A stretch of DNA of 64,000 nucleotides from Streptomyces sp. SCL15-4 (GCF_033366695.1 NZ_JAOBTQ010000001.1:1-64000), one strand, 5' to 3'. Counted from the stretch's first letter, positions 8,054 through 17,914 are shown. The notes: a model not told the origin generated them from the sequence alone. Translations and numbers: made by a program.

Positions 8054-10958
8054 CCTGGGTCACCTTCAGACCGTCGCTGGGGCTGTACTGGAGCGAGAAT
8101 CCTGCCAGCCGGGTCTGACAATCCTCATCGAGCGCGAGAATGAGCTGGTCGGAGAGCCACGGGCTGTCCTTGCCCTGCCACTTGCGTACGTACAGCTGCT
8201 CCAGCTCCTGGATGGCCCGGTCCATGGTCTCGCCGGAGAACTGCATGGGCAGCCGCAGGGCGCAGCTCGCGGCCGTACGGGCCGCGAACCGTGTCGGCGT
8301 GGCGTCCTGCGGCAGGGCGAGGCCAGCTCGTTGCCGCTTCTTGCTGTCCGGCTTGAGCCACGGCAGGGTGGCAAGAGTTCCGTCGCCGCGGCGCTGGACG
8401 ACGACGACCTCCAGGCTGTCGCGGCTGTCGCGGACCTGGGCACGCCCGGTGGGGGTGTCGTCCGTGTCCCCCACCCCGGCGGCGACCCAGCCGAACAGCG
8501 GACGCCCCGGTTTGCCGACACCCCCCAGACGGAACACGGCGGCACGCGCGGCCTGGTCGTCGCGGTGATGCTCGAACTGTTCGCGTGCCCTCTTCAGCGC
8601 GTCCTGCCAGTGCTCCGGGCCGACCGGTGCCTGGCCGTAGGCGCTCTGTACGAGAGGGCTGATGTCCGCCGGGAGCCGCACCGGCCGCCCGGGCTCCCCG
8701 TCGAGGTGGGGAAGGAGTACCGCGGCCGATCGCAGCAGGGTGTACTGCCCGTACACGGCGACCGACCCCCGCACCGGGGTCGGCACTTCTGCCGTCCAGT
8801 CGGCTCCCGTCACCAGGCAGCGTGCCGTCCGCAGCCGTTCGGGCCGCTCCCCCTGTCTTGGGCCGCGCTGGTGGCGGTGCAGGCGCCCCATGCGTTGCAG
8901 CAGCAGGTCGACGGGGCACAGGTCGCTGACCAGCAGGTCGAAATCGACGTCCAAAGACTGCTCGGCGACCTGGCTGGCCACCACGATGTGTCGGCCCGTG
9001 GGCCTGTCGTCCGTCTTCTCCGGCGGTCCGAACAGGCGCAGCAGCGTGCTGTCCTTGTCGGCCCGGTCGAGGTCGACGAAGCACGAGTGGGCCACGGTCA
9101 CGTTCCCGGCCCCGAACCTGTCACGCAGCGCACCAGCGGTCTCGAGCACCCGCCTGACCGTGTTCCGGATCACCAGGGCGCACCCGCCGTCGGCCAGCTC
9201 GCTGGCCAGCCGATCACCGAGGACATCCAGGTCGTCGTCGAGGCGTTCCAAGCGGACGGCTGTCGACCGGGCCGACGCCTGCGGGCGGCGGCACAGCGCG
9301 GTGCCGCCCGGGGCCACTGCCGTCAGCAGCGGGTACGCGTCCGGTGCGGCCGTCTCCGGCTCGGCATCCGTCCGGCCGGAGTACGCCGCAACGAGTTCGC
9401 GTCTGCGGGAGGCCGGCAATGTCGCGGACAGCACCACCACTGGCACCCGGTAGGCCCCCAGCCAGGACAACACCCGGTCCAGGTACACGCTCATGTACGT
9501 GTCATAGGCGTGCGCCTCGTCGATGACGATGACCTTCCCCTCCACGGCGAGGTGCCGCAGCGCCAGGTGCCTGCTCTTCAGCCCGGCGAACAGCAACTGG
9601 TCGACGGTGCCCGCGACGAACGAGGCCAGCATGGCCTTCTTGTGGCCACGCAGCCAGGCATGCGCCACGAGTTCGGCAGCCGCACGGCGCCGCTCGTCGT
9701 GCCGCTGCCGGGATGCAGGCGGCGCTTCGTCCACTCCGACAGCCACGACCCGCCCGGCACGGGCCATCAGGCCGGCGAAGTCCTCGTTCAGAGCAGCCTT
9801 GGAATGCGCCAGATGCACCGAGCGCCGCTCACCGGCCACCCCCGGCAACCGCTCCAGCCAGTCCAGCAGGCGCGGGAACATGGCGTTGCCGGTGGCCATG
9901 GTCGGCAGGGCGAAGAACACGCCTCCCGCGCCCGAGCGCGCCGCGAAGATCTCGGCCACGGCGAGCGCTGCCTCCGTCTTCCCCTCCCCCATCGGCGCCT
10001 CGACGATCATCAGCCCGGGCGCCTCCATCTCCCGGACGAGTTCCACGGCCGCTTCCTGCACCGGCCGTATCCGCGCCTGCGTCGGCAGTGCAAACCGGGA
10101 GGCGAACAACTCCTGTGCGCTCTGGGCTGTTTCCTCGGCCCTCCAGGGTTCCGGCAGGTCCAGTCCCTGCCAGGCCGCGGCGAGACGCTCCTGGTCACCG
10201 CGGGACGCGCCGTCGGGGAAGTACGGGAAGAGATCGGGGTTGCTGGCGATCCAGTCGGAGACGATGACCAACGCGGTGAGCAGCACCTGCACCGGCTGCG
10301 GCAGCTTCACCGTCCGCCATGCCACCAACCGTTGCGCCACACCGAAACGCTCGGCGCAGGCGTCGAGCAGCTCGGTCTGCACCTGCCGCCACACGCGCCC
10401 GCTCGCACCAGGAGTACGCAGCAGCTCCTCGTGCTCGTACAGGGCGGTGATCTGGGCGTGTTCGGGCGGCACCCCGTGATGTCCGCCCACGGCCACCGTG
10501 AACTGCCCGGTCCGGGCAGGCGCCCACCCGTGCCGTTCCTCCAGCCACTCCCCCAGCAGCACCTGCCCGGCCAGGCCGTGCGGCGCGACCCGGCGGTCCG
10601 GCCCCATCGCCTTCGCCGAGCGCATCTCCAGCCCGTGGCCACGCATCGTGTCGGCGAGCTGATCGACCTGGCAGGCGAACGCCGGGGTGGCCTTGCCGAT
10701 GTCGTGCACACCGGCAAGCCACACGGCGAGGACACGGGCGTCCGCATCACCCTGCGGCAGCGCCTCGGCCACCAGCCTGCGCACCCCTACCGGCAGCCAC
10801 CGGTCCCACAACAGACTCGCCACCGCGGCGGCATCCTCCATGTGCCGCCACAACGGCAACCAACCCTCGGTGTCACGGTCATACTTCGCCCACACCGACC
10901 GGGCCGGCCCCCCAAGCCGGCCCAACAGGCCGGAACAAGCACTCCCCACACCACTCAT
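8040..10958 (-). CDS. cas3: CRISPR-associated helicase-nuclease Cas3 (HD N-terminal)
   Basis: Cas3 is recruited by target-bound Cascade, unwinds DNA and degrades it. The 972-aa protein keeps an N-terminal HD nuclease (HMEDAAAV, HDIGKATPAF, GGHHG and SDWIASN) and an SF2 helicase: Walker A EAPMGEGKTEAA, DEAH box VIVIDEAHAYD, motif III LSATLPASRR and motif VI QRMGRLHRH. All motifs look intact, so the nuclease is probably active. It is the first gene of the operon. No strong Shine-Dalgarno precedes its ATG, and the operon promoter must lie in 10959-11100, between it and the divergent array 2 leader. Confidence 0.97.
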   Translation of the reverse strand: MSGVGSACSGLLGRLGGPARSVWAKYDRDTEGWLPLWRHMEDAAAVASLLWDRWLPVGVRRLVAEALPQGDADARVLAVWLAGVHDIGKATPAFACQVDQLADTMRGHGLEMRSAKAMGPDRRVAPHGLAGQVLLGEWLEERHGWAPARTGQFTVAVGGHHGVPPEHAQITALYEHEELLRTPGASGRVWRQVQTELLDACAERFGVAQRLVAWRTVKLPQPVQVLLTALVIVSDWIASNPDLFPYFPDGASRGDQERLAAAWQGLDLPEPWRAEETAQSAQELFASRFALPTQARIRPVQEAAVELVREMEAPGLMIVEAPMGEGKTEAALAVAEIFAARSGAGGVFFALPTMATGNAMFPRLLDWLERLPGVAGERRSVHLAHSKAALNEDFAGLMARAGRVVAVGVDEAPPASRQRHDERRRAAAELVAHAWLRGHKKAMLASFVAGTVDQLLFAGLKSRHLALRHLAVEGKVIVIDEAHAYDTYMSVYLDRVLSWLGAYRVPVVVLSATLPASRRRELVAAYSGRTDAEPETAAPDAYPLLTAVAPGGTALCRRPQASARSTAVRLERLDDDLDVLGDRLASELADGGCALVIRNTVRRVLETAGALRDRFGAGNVTVAHSCFVDLDRADKDSTLLRLFGPPEKTDDRPTGRHIVVASQVAEQSLDVDFDLLVSDLCPVDLLLQRMGRLHRHQRGPRQGERPERLRTARCLVTGADWTAEVPTPVRGSVAVYGQYTLLRSAAVLLPHLDGEPGRPVRLPADISPLVQSAYGQAPVGPEHWQDALKRAREQFEHHRDDQAARAAVFRLGGVGKPGRPLFGWVAAGVGDTDDTPTGRAQVRDSRDSLEVVVVQRRGDGTLATLPWLKPDSKKRQRAGLALPQDATPTRFAARTAASCALRLPMQFSGETMDRAIQELEQLYVRKWQGKDSPWLSDQLILALDEDCQTRLAGFSLQYSPSDGLKVTQDADD

Positions 10959-11100
10959 GAGCGATAGATACAGGCAGCGACCACCACCTCACACCAAAAC
11001 AAGCCAACCGGAGCATCTGCAGGGCAAACAGCCACCCCCGTCACGTAGGATCATCCGCTTGCCCCGAGCCCACGGAACACACCTACGAGACCAAATGCCA

Positions 11101-11178
11101 CCAATGCCCCATTGGCCGGAATCCACGATAGTTACTGAAAACGTGTCCCCGCGGCAATAAACCCGCAGGTCAGCAAGT
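11101..11178 (+). promoter_or_regulatory. Leader of CRISPR array 2
   Basis: This AT-richer stretch sits directly before the first repeat of array 2. It aligns gaplessly with the array 1 leader: TGCCCCATT near 11105, GCCGGA near 11115, and CCGCAGGTCA ending 8 bp before the repeat. It is divergent from cas3, so array 2 and the cas operon share an intergenic control region of about 220 bp (10959-11178). Confidence 0.75.
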
Positions 11179-12548
11179 CTGCTCCCCGCACCCGCGGGGA
11201 TGGTCCGACCTCGACCACCCGGTGTCCGACGCCGCCAAGCTGCTCCCCGCACCCGCGGGGATGGTCCCCTGTGCAGCTTCGCCATGGCGGGCACCACCCA
11301 CTGCTCCCCGCACCCGCGGGGATGGTCCCGGCACCGCCCGCTAGGAGACGAGATGGCCACCCTGCTCCCCGCACCCGCGGGGATGGTCCGCCCTCTGGGG
11401 GGCTCCGAAGCTCGACGCCAACTGCTCCCCGCACCCGCGGGGATGGTCCCTGCACTCCGTCCAGGCCCGCGAGGCGCTGGGCCTGCTCCCCGCACCCGCG
11501 GGGATGGTCCCCAACGTGGCCAAGGCCATGGCGAACACCAGCACTGCTCCCCGCACCCGCGGGGATGGTCCCTGATCGCCGACAAGGGCGCCGACGGCAA
11601 GGAACTGCTCCCCGCACCCGCGGGGATGGTCCCGCCTCCCCGAGCCTCCAGGAATACGGCACGATCTGCTCCCCGCACCCGCGGGGATGGTCCCGAGCCC
11701 GGTGAGTGGTGACGTACCAGCCGTCACTGCTCCCCGCACCCGCGGGGATGGTCCCGAGAACGTGCCGTTCAGCGAGAACGAGCACAGCTGCTCCCCACAC
11801 CCGCGGGGATGGTCCCTCGGCGGTTACCGCCCCGATTTCCCGGAGCGCCTGCTCCCCGCACCCGCGGGGATGGTCCCGCACCGGATATACGGCCGTGTAC
11901 CGCCCAGACCTGCTCCCCGCACCCGCGGGGATGGTCCCCCCCAGACGTTGAGTGCGGCGCGCAGCTCCGCCTGCTCCCCGCACCCGCGGGGATGGTCCCT
12001 GAGGCATGGCTCCACGGTGGCGCCAACTCGTCTGCTCCCCGCACCCGCGGGGATGGTCCCGGCTGGGCGCAGCGCCGGGTCGCCATCTTCGCCTGCTCCC
12101 CGCACCCGCGGGGATGGTCCCATCGCGCAGGTCGGCATCCACACGTTCCGGCGCTGCTCCCCGCACCCGCGGGGATGGTCCCCGCGCCCTGAGCTGCGCG
12201 AACGGTGGTGTCCGCTGCTCCCCGCACCCGCGGGGATGGTCCCTATCGCAGCCGGGTCGATAGTGGCCGGGTCGACTGCTCCCCGCACCCGCGGGGATGG
12301 TCCCGCCGGCTACCTCGCCAAGTCCTACTCGGACGGCTGCTCCCCGCACCCGCGGGGATGGTCCCCGGGCACGCCTGTGCAGGTGCGGCGCCGGGTCCTG
12401 CTCCCCGCACCCGCGGGGATGGTCCCGGGGGTTGCCCATGGTGGCAGGATCGTCCCCACTGCTCCCCGTATCCGCGGGGATGGCCCCTGCTCGAAACGCA
12501 GGATCGGCATGGACTGGAACTGCTCCCCGCACCCGCAGGGATAGCCCC
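11179..12548 (+). CRISPR. Type I-E CRISPR array 2: 23 repeats, 22 spacers
   Basis: Repeats of 29 bp begin at 11179, 11240, 11301, 11362, 11422 and then every 61 bp to 12520. The repeat is CTGCTCCCCGCACCCGCGGG followed by GATGGTCCC. It differs from array 1 by one fixed base (GCACCC against GCGCCC). Spacers are 32 bp except the fourth, which is 31 bp. The last two repeats (12459 and 12520) are degenerate, with GTATCC and GCAGGGATAGCCCC, so the old end is on the right and the leader on the left. One internal repeat at 11788 has GCAC changed to ACAC. Confidence 0.98.
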
Positions 12549-12561
12549 TCTGGAGACCGCC

Positions 12562-12873
12562 GTGTCCGCCCTGCCGTCGGCGAACCTCACCTCCCGGTCA
12601 GCCGAGATCCGCGAGGCGGCACTCGAACGCATTTACCAGCACATGACGGTTCTGCCGCTCAAGCCCGCCGAGACGACGACCCCGGGGCTCGCCCGTCCCC
12701 TGGCCGGCGTAGTGCAGGCCGAGGGCTTGCGCCGGGCGCTCGCCTTCCGGTGCGACGTACGTGAGTGGTCCACGGATGTGGCCGCGTGGACGACGGAGGT
12801 AGTCACAGACTCGATCCGGGCCGTGACGGGAGTCTCAGGGCACATCCTCATCACGGTCTCCGTACAGGCCTGA
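12562..12873 (+). CDS. Small hypothetical protein directly after array 2
   Basis: An open frame of 103 aa starts at GTG 12562, with GGAG six bases upstream, only four bases past the last degenerate repeat. The sequence (SALPSANLTSRSAEIREAAL at the N-terminus) has protein-like composition and ends VTGVSGHILITVSVQA. I do not recognise a family. It may be the C-terminal remnant of a gene cut by the growth or arrival of the array, with a start that arose by chance. The product would be soluble, with helical N- and C-terminal parts. Confidence 0.45.
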   Translation: MSALPSANLTSRSAEIREAALERIYQHMTVLPLKPAETTTPGLARPLAGVVQAEGLRRALAFRCDVREWSTDVAAWTTEVVTDSIRAVTGVSGHILITVSVQA

Positions 12874-13181
12874 CCGCGCGCTCAGCCGGTATAGCGCACC
12901 CAGCCCCCGCCCGGACCGGCGGGCCCACTCGAGCCAGGCACCCACCGGGTCGCCAAGCGCCATGACGGGTCGGCAGCCACGCGGCGGCCGGCCTCGGCCT
13001 GCAAGGAAGAAGCGCGTACAGCTCGCCGTGGTCGGCGGCAGCGCGGGACGGGAGGGTGCACGCCCGATCGCGGCGGCGATGGCTGTGTTCACGAGTTGCG
13101 AGTTGCGGTTCTGGCTCAGCCTGTGTGATGTTGCCGCCGCTGGGTGATCGGCGGGTGCCTGGGGCGCTGGGTGTCCCTGAG
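12874..13181. other. Unassigned gap
   Basis: Short open frames exist on both strands (an 85-codon one on the minus strand ends within the previous gene), but none has a clear start or recognisable sequence. Confidence 0.4.
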
Positions 13182-13972
13182 TCAGAACGGTGGGTCTTCG
13201 CAGTAGCCGCCTGTCCGGGAATCACGTGCCGCCTTGAGACGGGTGTAACGCTCGCGGGCTGCGATGTCGGCCGCGTTCTTCAGACCGCTGGTGTCGTGGC
13301 CCCATGCCTTCATCGCGTTCAGGACGCGGTCTCGGTTGTAGCGGTCGGTGCTGGTGGCCAGCAGATGACGGGCATGGCCGACCAGCTCAGCCCGGTGCGC
13401 GGTGAGCATGGGGTGCTCTGCGAGGGGGATCGCGGCGACGAGTGCCGCGTCGCGCACCTCCGCGTTGTCGTGGCCGAGAAAGGGATGGACAGCGCAGAAG
13501 ATCGCCGGGCGCAGGTCCCGGAACGCGCGCATCTCCTCGTACTCGTTGAGGAACTCCTTGCCGCAGTGGCGTTCGCCGATGGCGACGCACTCGTCGTCGG
13601 CGTCGTAGGCGGTGGCGCTGAGCCGCTCAAGCAGTCTCACGAGGGTGGGGCGGCGCGGTGGCATGCCGGCATCGTGGCCGAAGTCGCCTGCCTCGATGGC
13701 AGGGGGTGGAGGATGGACGCGACGTAGAGCGCCACGGGCACGGTGGCTTCGTAAATGGTGTTCTGGTGGGTTACTTCCCTGAGCGCGTCATCGGTGGCGG
13801 CCGACCTGACGACGGGGTCAGGGCTGAGCATGCGTGCCAGCGCCGTCGGCAGGGATTCGCCCGTCCCGCGCGGGGTGGCGAGCGATGCCCAATCTGTGCC
13901 GTCCAGGAGCGCTTGGTAGTGAGGTAGCTCGTGGGGGCGAGGATTCTCGATCCGGCTCGGGCTGTTGGTCAC
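13182..13972 (-). pseudogene. HEAT-repeat protein split by a one-base frameshift
   Basis: Two overlapping frames join into one product of about 263 residues. The first (GTG at 13972) reads through HQNTIYEATVPVALYVASIL. The second reads IEAGDFGHDAGMPPRRPTLV and continues through VRDAALVAAIPLAEHP, a HEAT-like helical pair. Deletion of a single base near 13697-13700 separates them. The family is common and uncharacterised in Streptomyces and is often found near polymorphic toxins or SMI1-type genes. It is either a true pseudogene or a base-call error. Confidence 0.7.
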
Positions 13973-14674
13973 AGGCGGAGGCTATAACGCGCCGGGCCCC
14001 GGGCGTGCCAGGGCAGCCAGGACCGCGGGAACGTTCGTGGTCCAAGCGTCGGGATCGGCCGCCGCCAGGCGCTGCAGCGCGGTCACATAGCCGACGGCGC
14101 CCGCCTTTGGGGGCGCCGGTGAAACCGGCCGCGACCGCGAGCGGGCTGGCCACAGCGACCAGTTCACACACTTCCAGCTCGATTGCAGTGTGACAGCGCG
14201 GCCGCGGGCGCGGCGGCCCGCGGGTCGGCTGGCCCCGGCGCACCCGGTCAGCAGCGGACCGAAGCCGGCCAGCAGTGGTGCGGGCAGAACCGGCGACCAC
14301 GTCCACATCCGCAGCCAGGACGCGAGCGGCTCCACGGCCCCGTCGGCCCGGCCAACCGGCCGGCGCCGGTGGCACCGACAATGGCGGCTTTGGGGTTCGT
14401 GGAGGCCGGCCGCCCGCGGGGCCGCGCCTGTGAAGTGCGAGCACCCCCGTGCTCGGCCGTCATGTCCAGGCACCTGTCCAGCTTCTCCAGTGCTGCCCGC
14501 TGCGGCAATCCGGCAGACGGGGCAGGGGGCGACAGGGCGGGCAGTTGCGGCGTGGGCGTTGCTCGTTCATCGTCCGCTATGACCACAAGCTATTCACCCG
14601 CTTCGACTCCGAGACAGGTGGACCGGTGGTTTCGTCTCGTCGCGGCTTCTCTGCGATCGCCGTTGCCACCATCC
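13973..14674. other. Decayed coding DNA, no intact gene
   Basis: The minus strand shows protein-like patches in changing frames (ELVAVASPLAVAAGFTGAPK around 14110-14170, and NPKAAIVGATGAGRLAGPTG around 14340-14400), as if a gene had accumulated frameshifts. No start or complete frame can be defended. Confidence 0.4.
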
Positions 14675-14860
14675 TCACAGGGCGGGGGGAAGCTGTTTGG
14701 GCTCGAAGACGTTCTGCGGTTCACTCGGCCGGGGAGTGGACGCTTGGCCCATTACCTGTGCCAGGGTGCGGCGTATCCGGTCGGCTTCACCGCGGACCTG
14801 GACGGGGATGTCGCCGCGTTCGGCGACGAGGCGGTCGTAGACGGGAGTCTGCTGGAACAC
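14675..14860 (-). CDS. Small hypothetical protein (61 aa)
   Basis: The frame from GTG 14860 to 14675 gives a 61-aa charged helical peptide (YDRLVAERGDIPVQVRGEAD, then RIRRTLAQVMGQA) ending in a Pro-rich tail. AAGGGA lies about 10 bases upstream. I believe similar short orphan proteins exist in other streptomycetes, but this is memory and not a search. The DNA on either side is decayed, so it may also be a fragment. Confidence 0.4.
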   Translation of the reverse strand: MFQQTPVYDRLVAERGDIPVQVRGEADRIRRTLAQVMGQASTPRPSEPQNVFEPKQLPPAL

Positions 14861-16520
14861 GGGACAGTTTCCCTTCAACGGGCGGCTCGCTGGACGGGTT
14901 GCAGCATACGGGCTGCCTGATCATGACCCCGCGGCATGGGGCACGAGTCGTGAGCCGTAGGCAGCGAGCGGGTCCAGCAGAGCGGTGCTCGCAACGCGCG
15001 TGGGGCGGCCGGCCCGGTGGCCCCGGGGCGGGCACGCCTGCTCCGACGAGCAGGCGCGCGAGATCGCCTGGCTGCGCTCCCGGCTCGCGGCCGCCGGCCC
15101 AGCCGTCCGATCAGGCCCCGTCACCGCAGTCCTGCCCTGTCTCCTGGGAGGAGCTCGTCGAGCGGGTCGAGGCCGAGCTGGACCGCCTCGTGCTTGGTGA
15201 CGTGTTGGCGACCGTCCGGCCTTTGCGCGGCCACGCCTTGGAGACGACTTGGCGCCAGCGCACCTGGGAAGCCTTTCGTGCCCTGCAGGCGTACGCCCGC
15301 GCGAAGGCGCGGCAGCGAGCCGGGCGGCGCGGTCTCACGCCGGGACGGCGGCAGCGGGCAGCGGGGACCGTTACGGCGGCCACCGGAAGGTTCTCCGGCC
15401 TGTCGGCGCCCGTCGGTGCGGTCGGTCAGGAACAATTCGGACTGGAGCCCGTCCGTGCCCTTCGCACGTTGCCCGGACGGGCCGCCCGCCCCTCCCCTGC
15501 CACAAGCCCACCGTGCGGCAGGGGCACGGCGTCACCGCCCGCCGGCGAGACCTCCGTTGTTCCGGTCTGCCCTCGTACCCGCCCGGTCCCGCGCAGCTCG
15601 CCGGCCCCGAGTACGACACCACCGCCCCGCACGGCCCCGCACGGCGAGCCGGGACCGCGCGTCCAGGAAGGTACTGCCGCCCGCTACCCGCGTCGGCCAT
15701 CTACGGCTGGATCCGGTTCGCCGCAGCGCCCGTGCGGACCCGTCGGCCGCCCGGGGCTGGGGCACACGAGTGCCGGGGCGAGCAGCAGTTCGCCTGCGCG
15801 ACGGCGTCGATGTTCGGGACGACGGAGGCGGGGGCCGCGCAGCACGATGCGGGCCGGGGCTGGGGCGGCCCTACCGAGCCGGACTCTGAGGCGGTCAAGC
15901 CGAGAGCGAGACTGCGCGGTGACCGGCGGCGGGGTGAGCAGAGTCGGGGCCGGGGCCGCGCCGCGCGAGACCATGAAAGAAGGACCGCTCGGGGAACACC
16001 GGTGTCGTGCTGGACGACCATGGCGAGTGCGGCGACGGGGGGAAGGTGGTGCGTGGGCCGGGAGCCGGGCGGCGGCCGAGCGGCACCGGAGGCGAGCGTC
16101 CCGGGCGGCCGCGAAGACGCAGTCGGCGGGCGGAAGACCGTCCCCCGGGACGCCCGGAACGAGCGCCGGGAGGGCTCCTCCGTCCTCGAGCAGCACGTCA
16201 GGACGTATCGCGTGGTGTCTTCGACGACACTTATCTGGCTGTCCGTCTCCGACTGTCCCTGCACCGGCCTGTTGCGGTCGATCGCAAACGTGGGTGAACT
16301 CCGACCTGCTCACGGCGTCCTTCGCTCGTCGCCATGCGGTCACCAGCCGAAGAACGGGGCCTTCGACCGACGGGCAGACGGCCCACAGAGGGGACACGAC
16401 AGACACATAAAGCAACTGCATTCACACGAAAGGTGACGTTGACTGGAAAGTGGCTCGCTGTTCCAACCGGAAGTACCGACAATCCAGTGGTTCCGTCCTA
16501 CCGGACCCAGGAGGAGAAGG
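14861..16520. other. Long GC-rich gap with coding scars
   Basis: Open frames run through the gap on both strands because of the very high GC content, but their products are Arg/Pro/Gly-rich and without starts. Two plus-strand patches look genuinely coding but lie in different frames: ACSDEQAREIAWLRSRLAAA near 15040-15100, and SWEELVERVEAELDRLVLGD near 15140-15200 extending to about 15330. They look like one decayed gene. The last 80 bp before 16521 are AT-richer and probably hold the promoter of the next gene; TTGACT at 16439-16444 is a possible -35. Confidence 0.45.
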
Positions 16521-16658
16521 ATGACCCCAAGGATTGCCCTGCGCGTTCAGTCGGACGGTGACGGTGACGGTCACCCGGGCACGCCGTGGACCCCGCCCGA
16601 AGAGCCCCCGAGCCCTGACGGCTCCAGCCCGGAGGGGGATGGAAAGCACAGGAAGTGA
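16521..16658 (+). CDS. 45-aa Asp/Pro-rich peptide, possible modified-peptide precursor
   Basis: ATG at 16521 follows an excellent GGAGGAGAAGG ribosome site. The product starts MTPRIALRVQ, has an SDGDGDGHPG stretch and a Pro/Glu-rich middle (TPWTPPEEPPSPDG), and ends GKHRK. Its stop overlaps the GTG of the methyltransferase (GTGA), so the two are translationally coupled. Size, composition and coupling resemble precursors of ribosomal peptides modified by PIMT-type enzymes; the Asp-Gly steps are the kind of site such enzymes act on. No ATP-grasp, lanthipeptide or lasso enzyme lies nearby, so a precursor role is inferred. It may instead be a regulatory leader peptide. Confidence 0.6.
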   Translation: MTPRIALRVQSDGDGDGHPGTPWTPPEEPPSPDGSSPEGDGKHRK

Positions 16659-17851
16659 CATCTGCCGCCCCGCATACGGACCGGCCCGGCCGCATAGAGC
16701 TGGGGCGGGTGCTGCTGGAATCCGGTGCGCTGTCGTCGGACTGGATGCCCTCGTTCTCGGCCGTGGACCGGGCCGCCTTCCTCCCGGATCTGATGTGGCC
16801 TTACGACCTGTCGACCCGTACGAGCGCCTGCGTCGACAAGCGCGCCGACCCGGTTGCCTGGTATGCGGCGGCCGACAGCAACGTCCCCATCGTCACCCAG
16901 TGGGATGACGGCACGCACCTCGGTCCCGGTCCGGGGAAGCTGTCCACCAGTTCGTCGTCCATGCCCTCGACCGTCTTCTCCCTGCTCCAGGACCTGGAGG
17001 TGGACGCGGGTATGCGGGTACTGGACGTGGGCACAGGAACCGGTGAAACGGCCGCTCTGCTCAGTCACCGGCTCGGCGAGCGGAACGTGACGAGCATCGA
17101 CGTGGACGCCGTGGTGGCCGCGACGGCGCGTGACCGCCTGCTCAAGCTGGGTCTGCGTCCCGAGGTGATCACCGGCGACGGGTTCAAGGGGTACGCCGAC
17201 GCCGCCCCCTACGACCGGATCCTGGCCACTGTCGGCCTGCGCCAACTGCCCATGGAGTGGATCGAGCAGACCCGGCGCGGCGGTGTGATCCAGGTTCCCT
17301 GGGGCACGCCCTACACAAATGGCGACGCCGTAGTCCGGCTGCTGGTGAACGGCGAGGAAGCCACAGGGCCTTTCACCAGACTGGTGGAGTTCATGAAGCT
17401 GCGCGCGCAACGGGGTCCCGCGGTCCGTCCCGCGGACTACCTGTCCGCGGGCCCGCTGGAGGACGCCGACCAGACCATCGTGGCCCTCGCCGAAGAAGAC
17501 TTCTTGACAGGTCAGTTCACCACTCTTCCGTTCGTCCTGAGCCTGCGGGTTCCTCACTGCCGCCAGGCAGTGGCAGAACGGCGAGGTCGTGACCGCCCCG
17601 TCTGGTTCTACAGCCTGACCGACACCTCATGGGCCTGCGTGATGTTCCGCGACGGCCAGGACCACGCCCGCGTGTGGCAGTCCGGATCCAGGCGTCTGTG
17701 GGACGAAGTCCGTGAGGCCTACGACTGGTGGAAGGAGCGCGGGTCCCCGGACGTGACGCGGTTCGGACTCACCATCAGCGCATCCGGCCAGAGAGCCTGG
17801 CTGGACGATCCGGCGAAGGAGTCCTGGACCATTCCCGCGCCGCCCCGCTGA
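16655..17851 (+). CDS. PIMT-family SAM-dependent methyltransferase with C-terminal extension
   Basis: The 398-aa protein is built on the protein-L-isoaspartate methyltransferase fold. It has an N-terminal PIMT motif region (WMPSFSAVDRAAFLPD), a TSSSSMPS substrate-loop motif near residue 98, the SAM-binding motif VLDVGTGTGETAA at 122-134, the acidic SIDVDAVV strand and DRILATVGLRQLP. About 150 further residues form a C-terminal domain that true PIMT repair enzymes lack. Relatives with this architecture (TgmC or ThfM-like) methylate Asp in ribosomal peptides to form aspartimide. The GTG start overlaps the upstream peptide gene by four bases. A strong terminator follows, so the two genes form a closed operon. 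Confidence 0.85.
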   Translation: MTSAAPHTDRPGRIELGRVLLESGALSSDWMPSFSAVDRAAFLPDLMWPYDLSTRTSACVDKRADPVAWYAAADSNVPIVTQWDDGTHLGPGPGKLSTSSSSMPSTVFSLLQDLEVDAGMRVLDVGTGTGETAALLSHRLGERNVTSIDVDAVVAATARDRLLKLGLRPEVITGDGFKGYADAAPYDRILATVGLRQLPMEWIEQTRRGGVIQVPWGTPYTNGDAVVRLLVNGEEATGPFTRLVEFMKLRAQRGPAVRPADYLSAGPLEDADQTIVALAEEDFLTGQFTTLPFVLSLRVPHCRQAVAERRGRDRPVWFYSLTDTSWACVMFRDGQDHARVWQSGSRRLWDEVREAYDWWKERGSPDVTRFGLTISASGQRAWLDDPAKESWTIPAPPR

Positions 17852-17883
17852 CACGGCGGTGGAACAGAACGGTCCGCATAAGT

Positions 17884-17914
17884 GGAGGGGCTCCAGGAAT
17901 CCTGGAGCCCCTCC
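17884..17914 (+). terminator. Hairpin terminator after the methyltransferase
   Basis: A perfect 14-bp stem (GGAGGGGCTCCAGG with its complement at 17901-17914) with an AAT loop sits 33 bp after the stop codon. It lacks a T-run, as is common in streptomycetes. Confidence 0.75.

Noticed and set aside
11179..12548. Long open frames inside array 2
   Set aside because: Same reason; their tandem PAPAGMVP-like units are only the repeat translated in three frames.
14449..16410. 653-codon plus-strand frame
   Set aside because: Arg/Pro/Gly-rich over most of its length and no RBS; only a short internal patch looks coding and is described as a scar.
16439..16483. Complete -35/-10 promoter before the peptide gene
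   Set aside because: TTGACT is present at 16439, but no TAnnnT lies at the right distance, so only the -35 is mentioned.
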